A stretch of 60,001 nt of DNA from Pseudobdellovibrionaceae bacterium. Its GTDB lineage: Bacteria > Bdellovibrionota > Bdellovibrionia > Bdellovibrionales > Bdellovibrionaceae. The stretch spans positions 1 to 60,001 of the forward strand of contig JABWCN010000027.1 in assembly GCA_013359135.1 (NCBI GenBank). Direction: 5' to 3'. The translations under genes were made by a program, and so were the position numbers. Below are positions 18,667 to 27,565 of the stretch, piece after piece; the stretch's first letter is position 1; every line of letters starts with the position of its first letter. The notes below the pieces were generated by a model that saw nothing but the letters and a program-made list of their open reading frames with translations, was not told the DNA's origin and did not search any database.

Positions 18667-19549
18667 AGTTTTCCTTTTCTTTCTCTTCATCGATGATGAA
18701 GTAAAATTCGGTGCCTGATTTCACCTGAATAATGTTGGGAGATTTTTTCATTTCTTCTAAGTAGGCTTCGCTCTGATCAAGTGCTGCCTTTGATGCTCCA
18801 GCAAGGGCTGCGTCTCTGGTTGTTGGTTTTTGGGTTGAAAAATACGATCCGCTGGTATTTTCTCTAAGCCCATCAGCCATACCACCTAAAAACCCAAGAC
18901 CCATGGCCATCATCATTTTTTTAGACCTTGTGCCAACGATTGAGCCTTTGATGCCTTGGATTTTGTCATCGCTTTCAAAAGCCTGTGCCCTGACTTTATA
19001 GGTTTCACCAGTCGGAAAGACTATTTTTTGAAACTCAATAAAAAGTCGATCTTCACCGGATTTACCAACACCGATCAGCGTTGAATTTTCGGGGATCAGT
19101 GGTTCGTTATCCACAAGTACGGGTTTTAAAATTTTAGCTTTAACCAAACCATCGGTGCCGCCGCTGACAAGTACGGCTTTACCTTCAGTTCCGACTGGAA
19201 AATTCAGAAGTGACCGTAGACTTATTACATTGATAAGATCCTTTGGCGGAGAATACCTGCCACCAGATTTTTGGTTAAGCAGCTTGTCTTTACCAATAAG
19301 TCCGGGGCTCGCAAGTGGCACCTCATACCTAAACTCTGGTGAGCCGACAGGTTTTGAATCAATTCCAACCACTTTTCGTTTTGAAAAAATCACGAATAAG
19401 TAAATTGAAATGATGGCCGAAATTACTACGAAACTTAAGAGCTTCAAGTACCTGGTATCAAGGTTAGTGTCCTTAAAGTATTTACTCATTCCGATGGTTT
19501 GAAATCCTTCGTCGGGTTTAACTTCTACTTTTTGTACAGATTCTGACAT
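18656..19549 (-). CDS. VirB10/TrbI-like T4SS channel protein
   Basis: 297 aa. It has a short cytosolic N-terminus, one membrane segment (about 35-57) and a periplasmic domain with the TrbI pattern (G-T-E-G-K-A-V-L-V, I-P-E-N-S-T-L-I-G, I-V-F-P-T-G-E-T-Y). An antenna-like hydrophobic stretch (M-M-M-A-M-G-L-G-F-L-G-G-M) follows, then a closing V-K-S-G-T-E-F-Y-F-I-I. VirB10 bridges both membranes and gates the outer-membrane pore. It lacks the long Pro-rich region of many homologues. It directly follows the VirB9-like gene. Confidence 0.88.
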   Translation of the reverse strand: MSESVQKVEVKPDEGFQTIGMSKYFKDTNLDTRYLKLLSFVVISAIISIYLFVIFSKRKVVGIDSKPVGSPEFRYEVPLASPGLIGKDKLLNQKSGGRYSPPKDLINVISLRSLLNFPVGTEGKAVLVSGGTDGLVKAKILKPVLVDNEPLIPENSTLIGVGKSGEDRLFIEFQKIVFPTGETYKVRAQAFESDDKIQGIKGSIVGTRSKKMMMAMGLGFLGGMADGLRENTSGSYFSTQKPTTRDAALAGASKAALDQSEAYLEEMKKSPNIIQVKSGTEFYFIIDEEKEKENYEK

Positions 19550-19954
19550 TTAAAACCTCACTTCATATTGCGAATCCTTGGGATCTTTCACGATTAAGAG
19601 ATCGTCGCCGCCCTCCATGACTGATTTTAGGTTAAATAGACAGCGCCTCTCTTCGAGGTAAATCACGACATTTGAATTGGCTCCGATTCGAAGGGCTGTT
19701 AGCACCAGATCATTTTTGATCTGCTTAAATTCAAAGGCTGGATTCACTTTAACGATGTCTTTCGGTCGAAAGGGAAAATTTAGGACCGTCACACGGCCAT
19801 ATGTTATTCTGACGGTCTTTGGACTTTTATCGTCGCAGAGAATACTTTTTTCCGATGCTTCTGTTTTAATTGAGCGCCGGACCTCTTTTGATCGTACTTG
19901 GTCAATTCCCAAGAGAGTGACGAGTGATAGTCCAACTAATGCGAGTTTCATCAT
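19550..19954 (-). CDS. VirB9/TraK-like T4SS protein, short form
   Basis: 134 aa with a Sec signal (residues 1-22). The mature part is beta-rich: V-R-I-T-Y-G-R-V-T-V-L-N-F-P-F, then K-D-I-V-K-V-N-P and L-V-L-T-A-L-R-I-G-A-N-S-N-V-V-I-Y-L. This matches the N-terminal domain of VirB9/TraK proteins. The usual C-terminal pore domain is absent, so it is about half the usual length. GGAGGTG lies before the start, and its ATG overlaps the VirB8-like stop as ATGA. Confidence 0.78.
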   Translation of the reverse strand: MMKLALVGLSLVTLLGIDQVRSKEVRRSIKTEASEKSILCDDKSPKTVRITYGRVTVLNFPFRPKDIVKVNPAFEFKQIKNDLVLTALRIGANSNVVIYLEERRCLFNLKSVMEGGDDLLIVKDPKDSQYEVRF

Positions 19955-20490
19955 TTTTTCACCTCCGATTTGTCAAGCTCCACCAATGATAAAACTAACC
20001 CATAAGGATTAAGCTCATTGGGTTCTGTAATTTCAAAAAGAAGTTTAAGCTTTGCTTTGAACGCTGACCTTAAATCTCCGACTGAAATGACACGGTCGAT
20101 TTCGGCTGTAGCTTCATCACGACTGATTTTGATTTCCCTCACGATAATTGTCTGAGTCATGTTTTTATTTTTGAGTTCAATTTGCTCTGATTTTCGAAGG
20201 TCGATTTGTTTTTCTGATAAATACAAATCAGAGTTTAGAGTCTCTGAATTAAATCTTGCCTCTAGCATGAGTTTCACTGCGTATTTGGTGTCCTCCAGCG
20301 AAGGTGTAAAACTCACGGGCTTCACGATTTCTCGGCCTCTTGAATTTGATTGAATCAAAATTGGATCTCTTGTTACGAGATAAAATATTAGCACGATCAG
20401 AAAAAACATGAGTCCGAACAATGTTCGTGTCATCATTTTTAGAAAACTGTTTTCTCTAGATAAAGCATCAACACTTAATGAAAATTTCAT
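19951..20490 (-). CDS. VirB8/TraE-like T4SS inner-membrane protein
   Basis: 179 aa, bitopic: an N-terminal membrane segment (about 22-42) and a periplasmic domain of about 135 residues. Its position between VirB6- and VirB9-like genes, the single N-terminal anchor and the NTF2-like domain size fit TraE/VirB8 assembly factors. Identification rests on topology and synteny more than on motifs. Confidence 0.75.
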   Translation of the reverse strand: MKFSLSVDALSRENSFLKMMTRTLFGLMFFLIVLIFYLVTRDPILIQSNSRGREIVKPVSFTPSLEDTKYAVKLMLEARFNSETLNSDLYLSEKQIDLRKSEQIELKNKNMTQTIIVREIKISRDEATAEIDRVISVGDLRSAFKAKLKLLFEITEPNELNPYGLVLSLVELDKSEVKK

Positions 20491-20533
20491 TAATCACCTC
20501 TTGGTTATTTTTTGTTGTTATAATTTTTTTGAT

Positions 20534-21397
20534 CTAAGTCGTTCTTTTGACTTCGTTCTCGGTTTGCTCTGACTGATTCGATTTCATTTTACTAACTGCT
20601 GCAACGCCTAGAGCTTTTGAATTTGCAAGCATTCCGGTCGGAGTTAGAGCTGCTGCTCCTAAAATCATTCCACCCATATTCTGTGCGGCCTGAGTCAATT
20701 TTCCACTCAAAAAACTTCGCACAAGCATCGGCGTTAGCAGAACCGAAAACGCCAAAAGCAAATTTAATAAAATCGCTGTTAGAAAATCCACGTCGTACTC
20801 AGGTTTATTGATTTCTGACAGAGCAAAGCTCCATAGAAGCGCTGCGAGACAACTCCATAATACTTTCCACAGACAAACTTCAACCAAGCTCATAAAAAGT
20901 CCCTTTGTTGCGCTGGCGAGTGACGGCAGAGTAAATGCAGCAATTAAAATCGGCGAGAAAATGTACAAAAGTGTCCATACTAGCAAATAAACCGCATCAG
21001 CAACGTAGACCGAAACATACAAAAGAAAAAATGTCAGATACGAAATGATCAATAGGACCGAGTCCTTCACACTGACCCAAGACCAAGTGAATTGTCCGAT
21101 TTTTTCACCAAGCCTTGAGAGCACAAGTTTGAAATTATTCAAATTTCCAATTGTAGCCGCCAAGTTGTCGGTTAAGTCTGCCATAAAATTTAAAATTTCT
21201 GGAAATGCTGCTAATATAAAGCTTGCAATAATAGCTCGTCCGACCAGAGTCAGAAATTCTGGAACTTGACCCAGTGGCATTTTAAAAAAGCTAACCACAA
21301 CGCCGCCCACGATCATCGTTAGAACCATCGAATTGAAAAATGATGCAAATAAAAAATGAAGCTGTTTTGCTTCATTTGCTAACCAATGCATATCCAT
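20534..21397 (-). CDS. VirB6/TrbL-like polytopic membrane protein
   Basis: 287 aa with about six hydrophobic segments (near 15-37, 45-65, 105-130, 135-160, 170-190, 205-225). A conserved-looking central W-x-L-x-Y-I-F-S-P-I-L-I-A-A-F is followed by a small-residue-rich tail. GAGGTTTTAAT precedes the ATG. VirB6/TrbL forms the inner-membrane part of the DNA export channel. Starts 1 nt after the VirB5-like stop. Confidence 0.82.
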   Translation of the reverse strand: MDMHWLANEAKQLHFLFASFFNSMVLTMIVGGVVVSFFKMPLGQVPEFLTLVGRAIIASFILAAFPEILNFMADLTDNLAATIGNLNNFKLVLSRLGEKIGQFTWSWVSVKDSVLLIISYLTFFLLYVSVYVADAVYLLVWTLLYIFSPILIAAFTLPSLASATKGLFMSLVEVCLWKVLWSCLAALLWSFALSEINKPEYDVDFLTAILLNLLLAFSVLLTPMLVRSFLSGKLTQAAQNMGGMILGAAALTPTGMLANSKALGVAAVSKMKSNQSEQTENEVKRTT

Positions 21398-21398
21398 A

Positions 21399-22085
21399 TT
21401 AAAACCTCATCACTTTAAATTCGGGGTTAAGTCCCATGAATCTTGATTTAAGTGCCGTGCCTTCGGTCAAATACTGAGCCGTTGAATCTTTTTCTTTTTT
21501 GTTTGCTATGGCCATCGCCTGAGCCTGAAGTTTTAAGCCTTGGCCTTGTGCACGCATTTGCTGGTTAAGGACATGAATCATTACACCTAAACTCTGAGCT
21601 GTAAGTTTCTGGGCTCCGCCTGGTGACACCTGATGCGAATACATTTTTATATCTTCGCCAATAGTGTCGAGTTTTTTGGCGTATTCATTAAGCTCATTAT
21701 TAAAACTGACAGCCTCAGCGACCGTTTGATCCGTATTTCGTTGAACTGTAGCAAGTTTGGAATCTGTCACAGCGCCATATAGCTCTTGAATAGCCCGAGT
21801 GGCCTGATCAATCTCCCGAAGATCCTTATACAGTCCTGGATCAATTCTGATTCCGTAAGTTTCAGCCATTCTTAATGAGTCATTAATGCCGCGATTAATG
21901 TCCTGTAAAAAGCTCAGCGTGTCCTTTCCGTTATCGACAATTGATTTAAGCTCTGTCAGCTGCTTTATAGCATTTGCTAAAATCTGAACAAGTACAGCCG
22001 TTTCTTCACCGAAAATACTCGCCCTCGCAGAACCTAAAAAACTTGTTTGAATCATTAAAAAAATAATCAAAAATCTTTTTTTCAT
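21399..22085 (-). CDS. VirB5/TrbJ-like secreted T4SS protein
   Basis: 228 aa with a Sec signal (cleavage near S-A-R-A-S, about 23). The mature part is nearly all helix, Gln/Lys/Glu-rich and coiled-coil-like, with Q-Q-M-R-A-Q-G-Q-G-L-K near the C-terminus. TrbJ/VirB5 proteins sit at the pilus tip or act in mating-pair formation and have this plan. The gene is flanked by virB4- and virB6-like genes, as is usual. Confidence 0.8.
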   Translation of the reverse strand: MKKRFLIIFLMIQTSFLGSARASIFGEETAVLVQILANAIKQLTELKSIVDNGKDTLSFLQDINRGINDSLRMAETYGIRIDPGLYKDLREIDQATRAIQELYGAVTDSKLATVQRNTDQTVAEAVSFNNELNEYAKKLDTIGEDIKMYSHQVSPGGAQKLTAQSLGVMIHVLNQQMRAQGQGLKLQAQAMAIANKKEKDSTAQYLTEGTALKSRFMGLNPEFKVMRF

Positions 22086-22103
22086 AGGTGAACCTCTCTT
22101 TCT

Positions 22104-24518
22104 TTAGCTTGCTCCATGTGGATATTTTTCTGCTAGATACTTAAATAGGCTTAAGGTGTCAGGGTAATCAGCTTTAAGCTCGTCCATTTTTTTCATATCG
22201 ATTGGGTCAGTCGTTGATAGCCAGTATTCAAGTGGTGTGCTTTCAATTTTAACAACCTGTTTGTCGTCACCCGAAATCAAAAATGCCTCGGAAAAATATC
22301 CTTTTTTCGATGTAACTGAATCAATCAAGTCCATCTCACGGTCATTTAGGGATAGAACTTTTTGAACAAGCTCTCGTCGACTCGTGTTTTGACGTAAGAT
22401 CCATTTTACAGATGAGCATGAAAAAATAGCTTTTGCAATTTTTGAATCCGCAAAGTCTTCAATAGATTGCGAAATCGCAATGGCTGAAGCCATATATTTT
22501 CGAAATGTTCGAAAGACACTTTCAATGAGCTTCGCCCCCGCGTCGTTATCTAACAGGGTCCAGCTTTCATCAAAAATGACAAATTTTTGATTGATCTTAT
22601 CTTTTTGAACTTCTCGCCAAATTAGATCCGTGATCAAAAATAAACACACAGCCTGTAGATCTGGAAGGTTCTCTAATCCTTTAAGATCAAAGCACACAAT
22701 TTTTTTATCGAGCGATAAGTTTGTTTTCTGATCGATGAACTTACCGTAGGGTGTGTCACCGCACCAAGGCTCTAGAATTTTTCCCATTTTTTGCACTGAT
22801 TCATCACTACTTTCAAGAAGCCTGTTTTTTAGATCTGAAAGTTTTGCTTCGGGATTTGTTTGAATGATGGATTTAATCATCATTTCAATCTCGGCCCGTT
22901 GAAGTTTTCGAATACCTTTTTCGTCCTCTTCTTTGGTCATGAGCTCTACAAGACTAGTCAGGAACTTAATTTTCTGATCCTTTGCTTCAATATCAGTGCT
23001 TGATAAATCAAACGGGTTAATCGAGATTTGAGAGTCTGCACCTATTGGAATATATTGACCATTAAAATTCTCAGTCGTTTTTTTGTAACTACCACCGACA
23101 TCGATGATGAAAACCTGTGGTGACTCTTTCATCAAATTTGAAATTAAAATATTTCCAAAGTATGATTTACCCGCACCACTTGAACCACTAATGAGCTGAT
23201 TGTAGTTAGTGTGCGTCGGCGAAAATGGATCAAAACCAATTAGACCTTTTGATTTATTTTTTAGTAGCACACGAGGCTTAGTATGCCCCAGCCACTCGCC
23301 ATAAATCGGCAAAAAGTCAGCCAGCACTTCGGTATTCATTGGGCGCGTCCGCTCGGTGCATCTCGCGTTTGGAAGCGACACTTCATAAAAAATGTAGCTC
23401 GCAGCAATGGTTTCTAAAATTCCTTCAGCTCCTGAAATTTCACGAAATTTTGATAAGACCTCGGCGCACTGCGCATCGAGTTCATCAGGGTCGCTATTAC
23501 GAAGCACTACATTTAGACTTACAGAAAATATCTTAGTTTCACCGCTGACTCGTTTAGAAAGAACAGCTTCAATGTCTTGAAGTTTTGCGGCGCTTTCCAA
23601 ATCCTGAACACCTTTTTTACCCGAGTACATGGCATAGGCAATTTGCCTCTGCGTTTTTAATGCGAAGTCCTCCTTCATCTGATCAAGCACATTGATCGTC
23701 AAATACAAAGATGAGTTAAAAGGAAGATTTTTGAGTTTTTCAGCCATCGTCGAGAATGTCTTTTCAGGCATCATCTTAAGCGAAATAACACGGTGATGAA
23801 CGCCATTGATTGTAAAGCCTTTGTGACTCACGATCAAATCACTTAGAATCAGATGATCTCTAAAGTCTTCTGCGTTGTATCCTCCCGGTGGTAGTACATA
23901 TCCGGGGTTCCACTGGTCGTAGAGTATTTTAAAAATTTCGTCTTCACTCAGACGCCTTGATTTTATTCCAAGAGATTCTAGTTTTTTCTGCATATCATCT
24001 TCAAGCTGCGAAAATGACTTAAGTTCAGGATCTAAAATAGCGCGTGAGAAAATATCTACTTCAGGAGTCGGCTTTCGCATGATGAAACTAAAAATTCTTT
24101 TCCAAAACGATTCATTTTTATTTTGGGGCTTGGTAATAAATTTTCTTCGAATTACAAAAAGTCGCTTAACTCTGATGATCTCATTTTTCTGATCTTGGAG
24201 CTGAATTTTTCGAACCCGTTCGGATAAAAGTTCCCGGGTGATTTCATCAGCCCCTTCAACCATTTGCTTTTGATGAGCATCAATAATTTTATCAACACCG
24301 CCTGTCGTCATTTGCACAAATTGAACATTGAGTCCTTCCGGCAGTGAATTCAGGAAATGACATTCTTGTGATTTAAGAGAGTTTAGGTATTCATCTGTTT
24401 TGCAAGAAATGTCTTTAGCCTCTATTTCAAAAATTGAAGCGAGCGAAAAGTCCTTAAAAATAAGTTTACCTTCCTCAAAGCCCCAGACCTGTAATTTATC
24501 AACTAGGTTTTTGCTCAT
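22104..24518 (-). CDS. VirB4/TraC-family T4SS ATPase
   Basis: 804 aa. The N-terminal half is the VirB4 CagE/TrbE domain. The C-terminal half is a RecA-like ATPase with Walker A S-G-A-G-K-S-Y (about 444) and Walker B F-V-I-F-D-E-S-W (about 648). It also has the family signature I-A-x-A-I-F-S-C-S-S near the end. It powers pilus biogenesis and substrate transfer at the inner membrane. The ATG at 24518 has AAAGGAATAAGTC upstream and overlaps the VirB3-like gene by 20 nt. Confidence 0.93.
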   Translation of the reverse strand: MSKNLVDKLQVWGFEEGKLIFKDFSLASIFEIEAKDISCKTDEYLNSLKSQECHFLNSLPEGLNVQFVQMTTGGVDKIIDAHQKQMVEGADEITRELLSERVRKIQLQDQKNEIIRVKRLFVIRRKFITKPQNKNESFWKRIFSFIMRKPTPEVDIFSRAILDPELKSFSQLEDDMQKKLESLGIKSRRLSEDEIFKILYDQWNPGYVLPPGGYNAEDFRDHLILSDLIVSHKGFTINGVHHRVISLKMMPEKTFSTMAEKLKNLPFNSSLYLTINVLDQMKEDFALKTQRQIAYAMYSGKKGVQDLESAAKLQDIEAVLSKRVSGETKIFSVSLNVVLRNSDPDELDAQCAEVLSKFREISGAEGILETIAASYIFYEVSLPNARCTERTRPMNTEVLADFLPIYGEWLGHTKPRVLLKNKSKGLIGFDPFSPTHTNYNQLISGSSGAGKSYFGNILISNLMKESPQVFIIDVGGSYKKTTENFNGQYIPIGADSQISINPFDLSSTDIEAKDQKIKFLTSLVELMTKEEDEKGIRKLQRAEIEMMIKSIIQTNPEAKLSDLKNRLLESSDESVQKMGKILEPWCGDTPYGKFIDQKTNLSLDKKIVCFDLKGLENLPDLQAVCLFLITDLIWREVQKDKINQKFVIFDESWTLLDNDAGAKLIESVFRTFRKYMASAIAISQSIEDFADSKIAKAIFSCSSVKWILRQNTSRRELVQKVLSLNDREMDLIDSVTSKKGYFSEAFLISGDDKQVVKIESTPLEYWLSTTDPIDMKKMDELKADYPDTLSLFKYLAEKYPHGAS

Positions 24519-24837
24519 GACTTATTCCTTTGTTATAATTTTTAAATACAGTTCGTTTGTTGGAGCGGCCAAATGCGAACTGGACCTTGGAATCAAAATG
24601 AAATTTCAAGAGATGTTGTAGATAGTTTTCAGGTTTTCCGCGCTTCATGATTCTGATAAAGAGGGCCAAAGCTGTGCTTGGCCCCCATGTAAAGAAGAAC
24701 TTGTATTGGATTGATCCCAATATGAAGTTTAGAAATGCAAGAACTGTGAAAACTAAAAACAAATCGACAATTTCAAATCCGAACACCATCGATTTTTTAT
24801 CTAAACATCGATAAACGGGCGATGTTTTTAGTCCCAT
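24499..24837 (-). CDS. VirB3/TraL-like T4SS membrane protein
   Basis: 112 aa. A short polar start (T-S-P-V-Y-R-C-L-D-K-K) typical of VirB3/TraL is followed by two adjacent membrane segments (about 24-42 and 45-65) and a basic tail with F-x-F-G-R-S. GGGGTTCAACT precedes the ATG. It is followed by, and overlaps, virB4, the canonical order. Confidence 0.83.
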   Translation of the reverse strand: MGLKTSPVYRCLDKKSMVFGFEIVDLFLVFTVLAFLNFILGSIQYKFFFTWGPSTALALFIRIMKRGKPENYLQHLLKFHFDSKVQFAFGRSNKRTVFKNYNKGISHEQKPS

Positions 24838-24851
24838 AGTTGAACCCCTTT

Positions 24852-24890
24852 TTAGTGAATTAAACTTCTGACAAGTGACACAATCGACTC
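24852..24890 (-). CDS. VirB2-like pilin, 3' exon (beyond the group II intron)
   Basis: Thirteen codons reading E-S-I-V-S-L-V-R-S-L-I-H-stop. They are in frame with the pilin 5' exon once the intron is removed and give the usual short hydrophobic/basic end of a VirB2-type pilin. The exact junction is uncertain by a few bases, because GTGTG and a second GTG offer alternative 5' ends. Confidence 0.7.
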   Translation of the reverse strand, partial: ESIVSLVRSLIH

Positions 24891-24929
24891 AGTGAGTTGG
24901 CCGGAGCATTTCAGCTCCAGCCCCTCGCA

Positions 24930-24963
24930 GAACCGTACTTGAACCTCTCGATTCATACGGCTC
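24930..24963 (-). ncRNA. Group II intron domain V
   Basis: 34 nt on the minus strand. It starts GAGCCGTATG, has a GAGA tetraloop in its middle and ends GTACGGTTC. The 5' strand pairs with the 3' strand and contains the catalytic AGC triad. This matches the canonical size and form of domain V. Confidence 0.9.
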
Positions 24964-24973
24964 CCATTGTTCT

Positions 24974-26239
24974 TCATCGTCCAACTCCATGAAACGTCTT
25001 CCAAGTTGCAAACAGATTTGGTTTTTCTTGCATAATGCGAAGTAACCACTGATATGCTTTGGCCGACTTTCTATGAAGCGGTTTATATTTCCGTTGCGCC
25101 CATCTTTGTAAGATGAGATTCATCTGATGGTTCATAAACTTGAGTTCGTTACGGCCAAAGGCGCCATAGTATTGTATCCAACCGCGCAGAACTGGATTGA
25201 ACATTTTTGATAAATCCTCCAACTCTTTTTCAGTTTTGTGAGTGAAATACCAAGAACGTATTGTCTCCTGTATTTCTTTACGCGCCTCTTTCGAAATTGC
25301 TGGGACAAAGCCATCAAAGATTTTCCCAGAAGGGCCTTTGACGGATCGTCGCCTGAATGTAAAACCAAGGAAGTCAAAACTTACGGCTGGTGGATTCTTG
25401 GCCATATAAAATTTTGATCGGTCCCTGAAGACATCTGAACAGTAAATTATTTTTGTTTTCAATGGGTGCAATTCTAATTTACAAAGCTCCAGTCTTTCTC
25501 TGATCGTGTGTTTTACAAACTGAGTTTCTTTATGCGTCTGACAATGAACAACAATGTCATCTGCATAACGCTCAAATTTCAATTTCGGAAATCGCTTTTC
25601 AAACCAATCATCAAATGCATGATGAAGGAATATATTTGCGAGTAGAGGGCTGATAACTCCTCCCTGCGGCGTTCCTTTAGTTCGTTGAACTAAAGTTCCA
25701 TCTGGCAACTGCATTGAAGCCTTCAACCATCTTTCGATGTACAAAAGAACCCATGATTCTTCTGTGTGTTTCTTCACTGCGCGCATAACTAAATCGTGAT
25801 CTAAATTGTCAAAGAAACCTTTGATATCTAAATCAAGTACCCAGTCATACTCGTGGCATCTTGTTTTACAAAGACCCACTGCTTGCAGTGCTGACTTCTT
25901 TGGTCTGTAACCAAATGAATCGTCGTGAAATTCAGGATCAGTAATTGGCTCTAAATAAAGTTTAACTACAGCTTGAGCAATTCTATCGCTGACAGTTGGA
26001 ATCCCAAGTAGTCGCTTGGTCCCATCTCTTTTGTCGATTTCACAACCTCTGACCGCTGGCGGGAAATAAGTCCCAGCAGACATTCGATTCCAAATTTTAT
26101 AAAGATTCTTTTTCAAATCCTTTTCAAAATCTTCGATCGACTGCCCATCAATACCATGCGAACCTTTATTGGCTTTCACTAACTCATATGCCCTCCATAC
26201 AGATTGTTTGGAAATATCGAACGACTTGGTGTTATTCAT
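24974..26239 (-). CDS. ltrA: Group II intron reverse transcriptase/maturase
   Basis: 421 aa; AGGAGGAGCCA precedes the ATG. The RT domain has W-V-L-D-L-D-I-K-G-F-F-D, G-T-P-Q-G-G-V-I-S-P-L-L-A-N and the catalytic Y-A-D-D (about 225). A maturase X domain follows (L-R-G-W-I-Q-Y-Y-G). There is no HNH endonuclease domain, as in several bacterial intron classes. It should promote intron splicing and retrohoming. The gene is intact, lies in the intron's domain IV and its 3' end reaches domain V. Confidence 0.95.
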   Translation of the reverse strand: MNNTKSFDISKQSVWRAYELVKANKGSHGIDGQSIEDFEKDLKKNLYKIWNRMSAGTYFPPAVRGCEIDKRDGTKRLLGIPTVSDRIAQAVVKLYLEPITDPEFHDDSFGYRPKKSALQAVGLCKTRCHEYDWVLDLDIKGFFDNLDHDLVMRAVKKHTEESWVLLYIERWLKASMQLPDGTLVQRTKGTPQGGVISPLLANIFLHHAFDDWFEKRFPKLKFERYADDIVVHCQTHKETQFVKHTIRERLELCKLELHPLKTKIIYCSDVFRDRSKFYMAKNPPAVSFDFLGFTFRRRSVKGPSGKIFDGFVPAISKEARKEIQETIRSWYFTHKTEKELEDLSKMFNPVLRGWIQYYGAFGRNELKFMNHQMNLILQRWAQRKYKPLHRKSAKAYQWLLRIMQEKPNLFATWKTFHGVGR

Positions 26240-26783
26240 TGGCTCCTCCTGCTAAAAGCAGTTGACCAACAACAACACCCGAACAACGCAACCCCTTCGC
26301 TCCATCTGCTTTCGCAGACTTCATCACTACTATGGGTTGCTCTGACCCTTTGCTCGGCATTGGTACTCTGGCTCTTACGGTTTCGTCCGCTTGAGCTTCT
26401 CCCTTAACATCCGAGCCGAAGGTTCCCGCGTTCCGCAATAAAGCCTGAGTCAAGATCATGCTGTCTCCACGCCGGATGTCGTTTAGCTCAGTAACCAGGT
26501 GACCGCTAAACTTATCCCAGCAAAGGGCTCTTTCGCTGGTTTTGACACCGTTTACGGATTCTCGACGCGACAACGACAGTTCAGTTTTATTCATCTTCTT
26601 GACTCCTTCCTGATGCATCAGGTGCATCGTTTCCTCAACGCTCACGACCGTGGCTTTTGACCACAGCCGCTTGAGGTGGATTAAAACCAGTGCCTGAACA
26701 CCGATTTTGAGGGACCTACCCTCATCTTTATTGCAGCACCAAACAGTCATGACTTACGCCAAACCTGTTTGCTCGCGGCACAC

Positions 26784-27065
26784 GGCTCCAAAACCAATCA
26801 CGGCGCCTAGGATTGCATACACTAAATGGGATCTGGCATTGGGTTGCCCCGTAATGAAGCTAAATCCCGCAAAAACGAGCCCGCACATTGCAGCTAGTGG
26901 AAGTACAGTTCCGACCAGCTTTGTCTGCACAGCGGCAAGCGAGCTTTCAACGCTTGCGAAAGCAAGCATCGGTACAAGAAAAAGGGTCATGACGCTGATG
27001 AGTTTCATAGTCGTGTTGATTTTGTTTTTGATATTTTTTTCGTTCGAGTTTTTCAAATTTTTCAT
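26784..27065 (-). CDS. VirB2/TrbC-like conjugative pilin, 5' exon
   Basis: 94 codons from the ATG at 27065 (GGAG 9 nt upstream). A long charged N-terminus and signal peptide (F-L-V-P-M-L-A-F-A, cleavage about 39) precede the mature pilin. The pilin has two hydrophobic helices (L-V-G-T-V-L-P-L-A-A-M-C-G-L-V-F-A and H-L-V-Y-A-I-L-G-A-V-I-G-F-G-A). Without splicing, the frame runs nine codons into the intron and stops (V-C-R-E-Q-T-G-L-A), losing the C-terminus. This is the major subunit of the transfer pilus. Confidence 0.82.
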
Positions 27066-27148
27066 AATTAAGATCTCCGTTATTTTGATTCATGATTTGT
27101 TTAAAATATTTTTTAGTCTTCTTGAAAAAATGGCGCATAAAATTCGTC

Positions 27149-27550
27149 TTATCTTTCATCATCACAAAAATCTTCATCGTCGCTGCTCCATTCTGGTGTA
27201 TCCATTTCATCTACAAGATGTTCTAAATCTTGATCGTCTTCATCGCATTCATCCTCCTCTCGGCATTCGATGACATCTGTGGTGAGCGCCATAATTTCTC
27301 TGTAGTGGCACTCAAGTTCTGGATTTTGTTTTTTCTCTTTGGGTGAGATTTCATGCCAAATATTTGAAATTTCTTCTTCGACCATGACTGCAAGTTGGTA
27401 GTCTGACTTTTTGATGTAACCATAAAGGCATTGCTCTAGTTTTTGTCTTAGATGATTAATGTCAGAATCCAAGTTCGAATTGTTTTCTTTGTTCGTGATT
27501 TCATCGAAAAATTCTTCGCACATATTTAAAAGTGTTTGATTTAAGTCCAT
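27149..27550 (-). CDS. Acidic protein of the conjugative element, unknown
   Basis: 133 aa, strongly acidic, with a C-terminal tail full of Glu/Asp (E-E-D-E-C-D-E-D-D-Q-D). The first 80 residues are helical. Placed between the regulator and the pilin gene in the same direction, so probably co-expressed with the transfer genes. Highly acidic proteins can mimic DNA or bind basic partners, but nothing specific is recognised. Confidence 0.65.
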   Translation of the reverse strand: MDLNQTLLNMCEEFFDEITNKENNSNLDSDINHLRQKLEQCLYGYIKKSDYQLAVMVEEEISNIWHEISPKEKKQNPELECHYREIMALTTDVIECREEDECDEDDQDLEHLVDEMDTPEWSSDDEDFCDDER

Positions 27551-27565
27551 ATTGACCTTCCTTTT

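Larger units (their letters stand above)
24891..26783 (-). mobile_element. Group II intron inserted in the pilin gene
   Basis: About 1.9 kb. The 5' end begins GTGTGCCGCGAGC (consensus GUGYG), directly after pilin codon GCC. The 3' end has a 34-nt domain V and a domain VI-like hairpin with a bulged A about 8 nt from the end. The intron encodes its own maturase. It lies in the same orientation as the transfer operon, so RNA splicing can restore the pilin message. The 26240-26783 part is the ribozyme domain I-IV region and is not protein-coding. Confidence 0.9.

Noticed and set aside
26232-26750. 172-codon open frame on the minus strand
   Set aside because: It lies in the ribozyme domains of the group II intron, lacks protein-like composition and is explained by the intron RNA.
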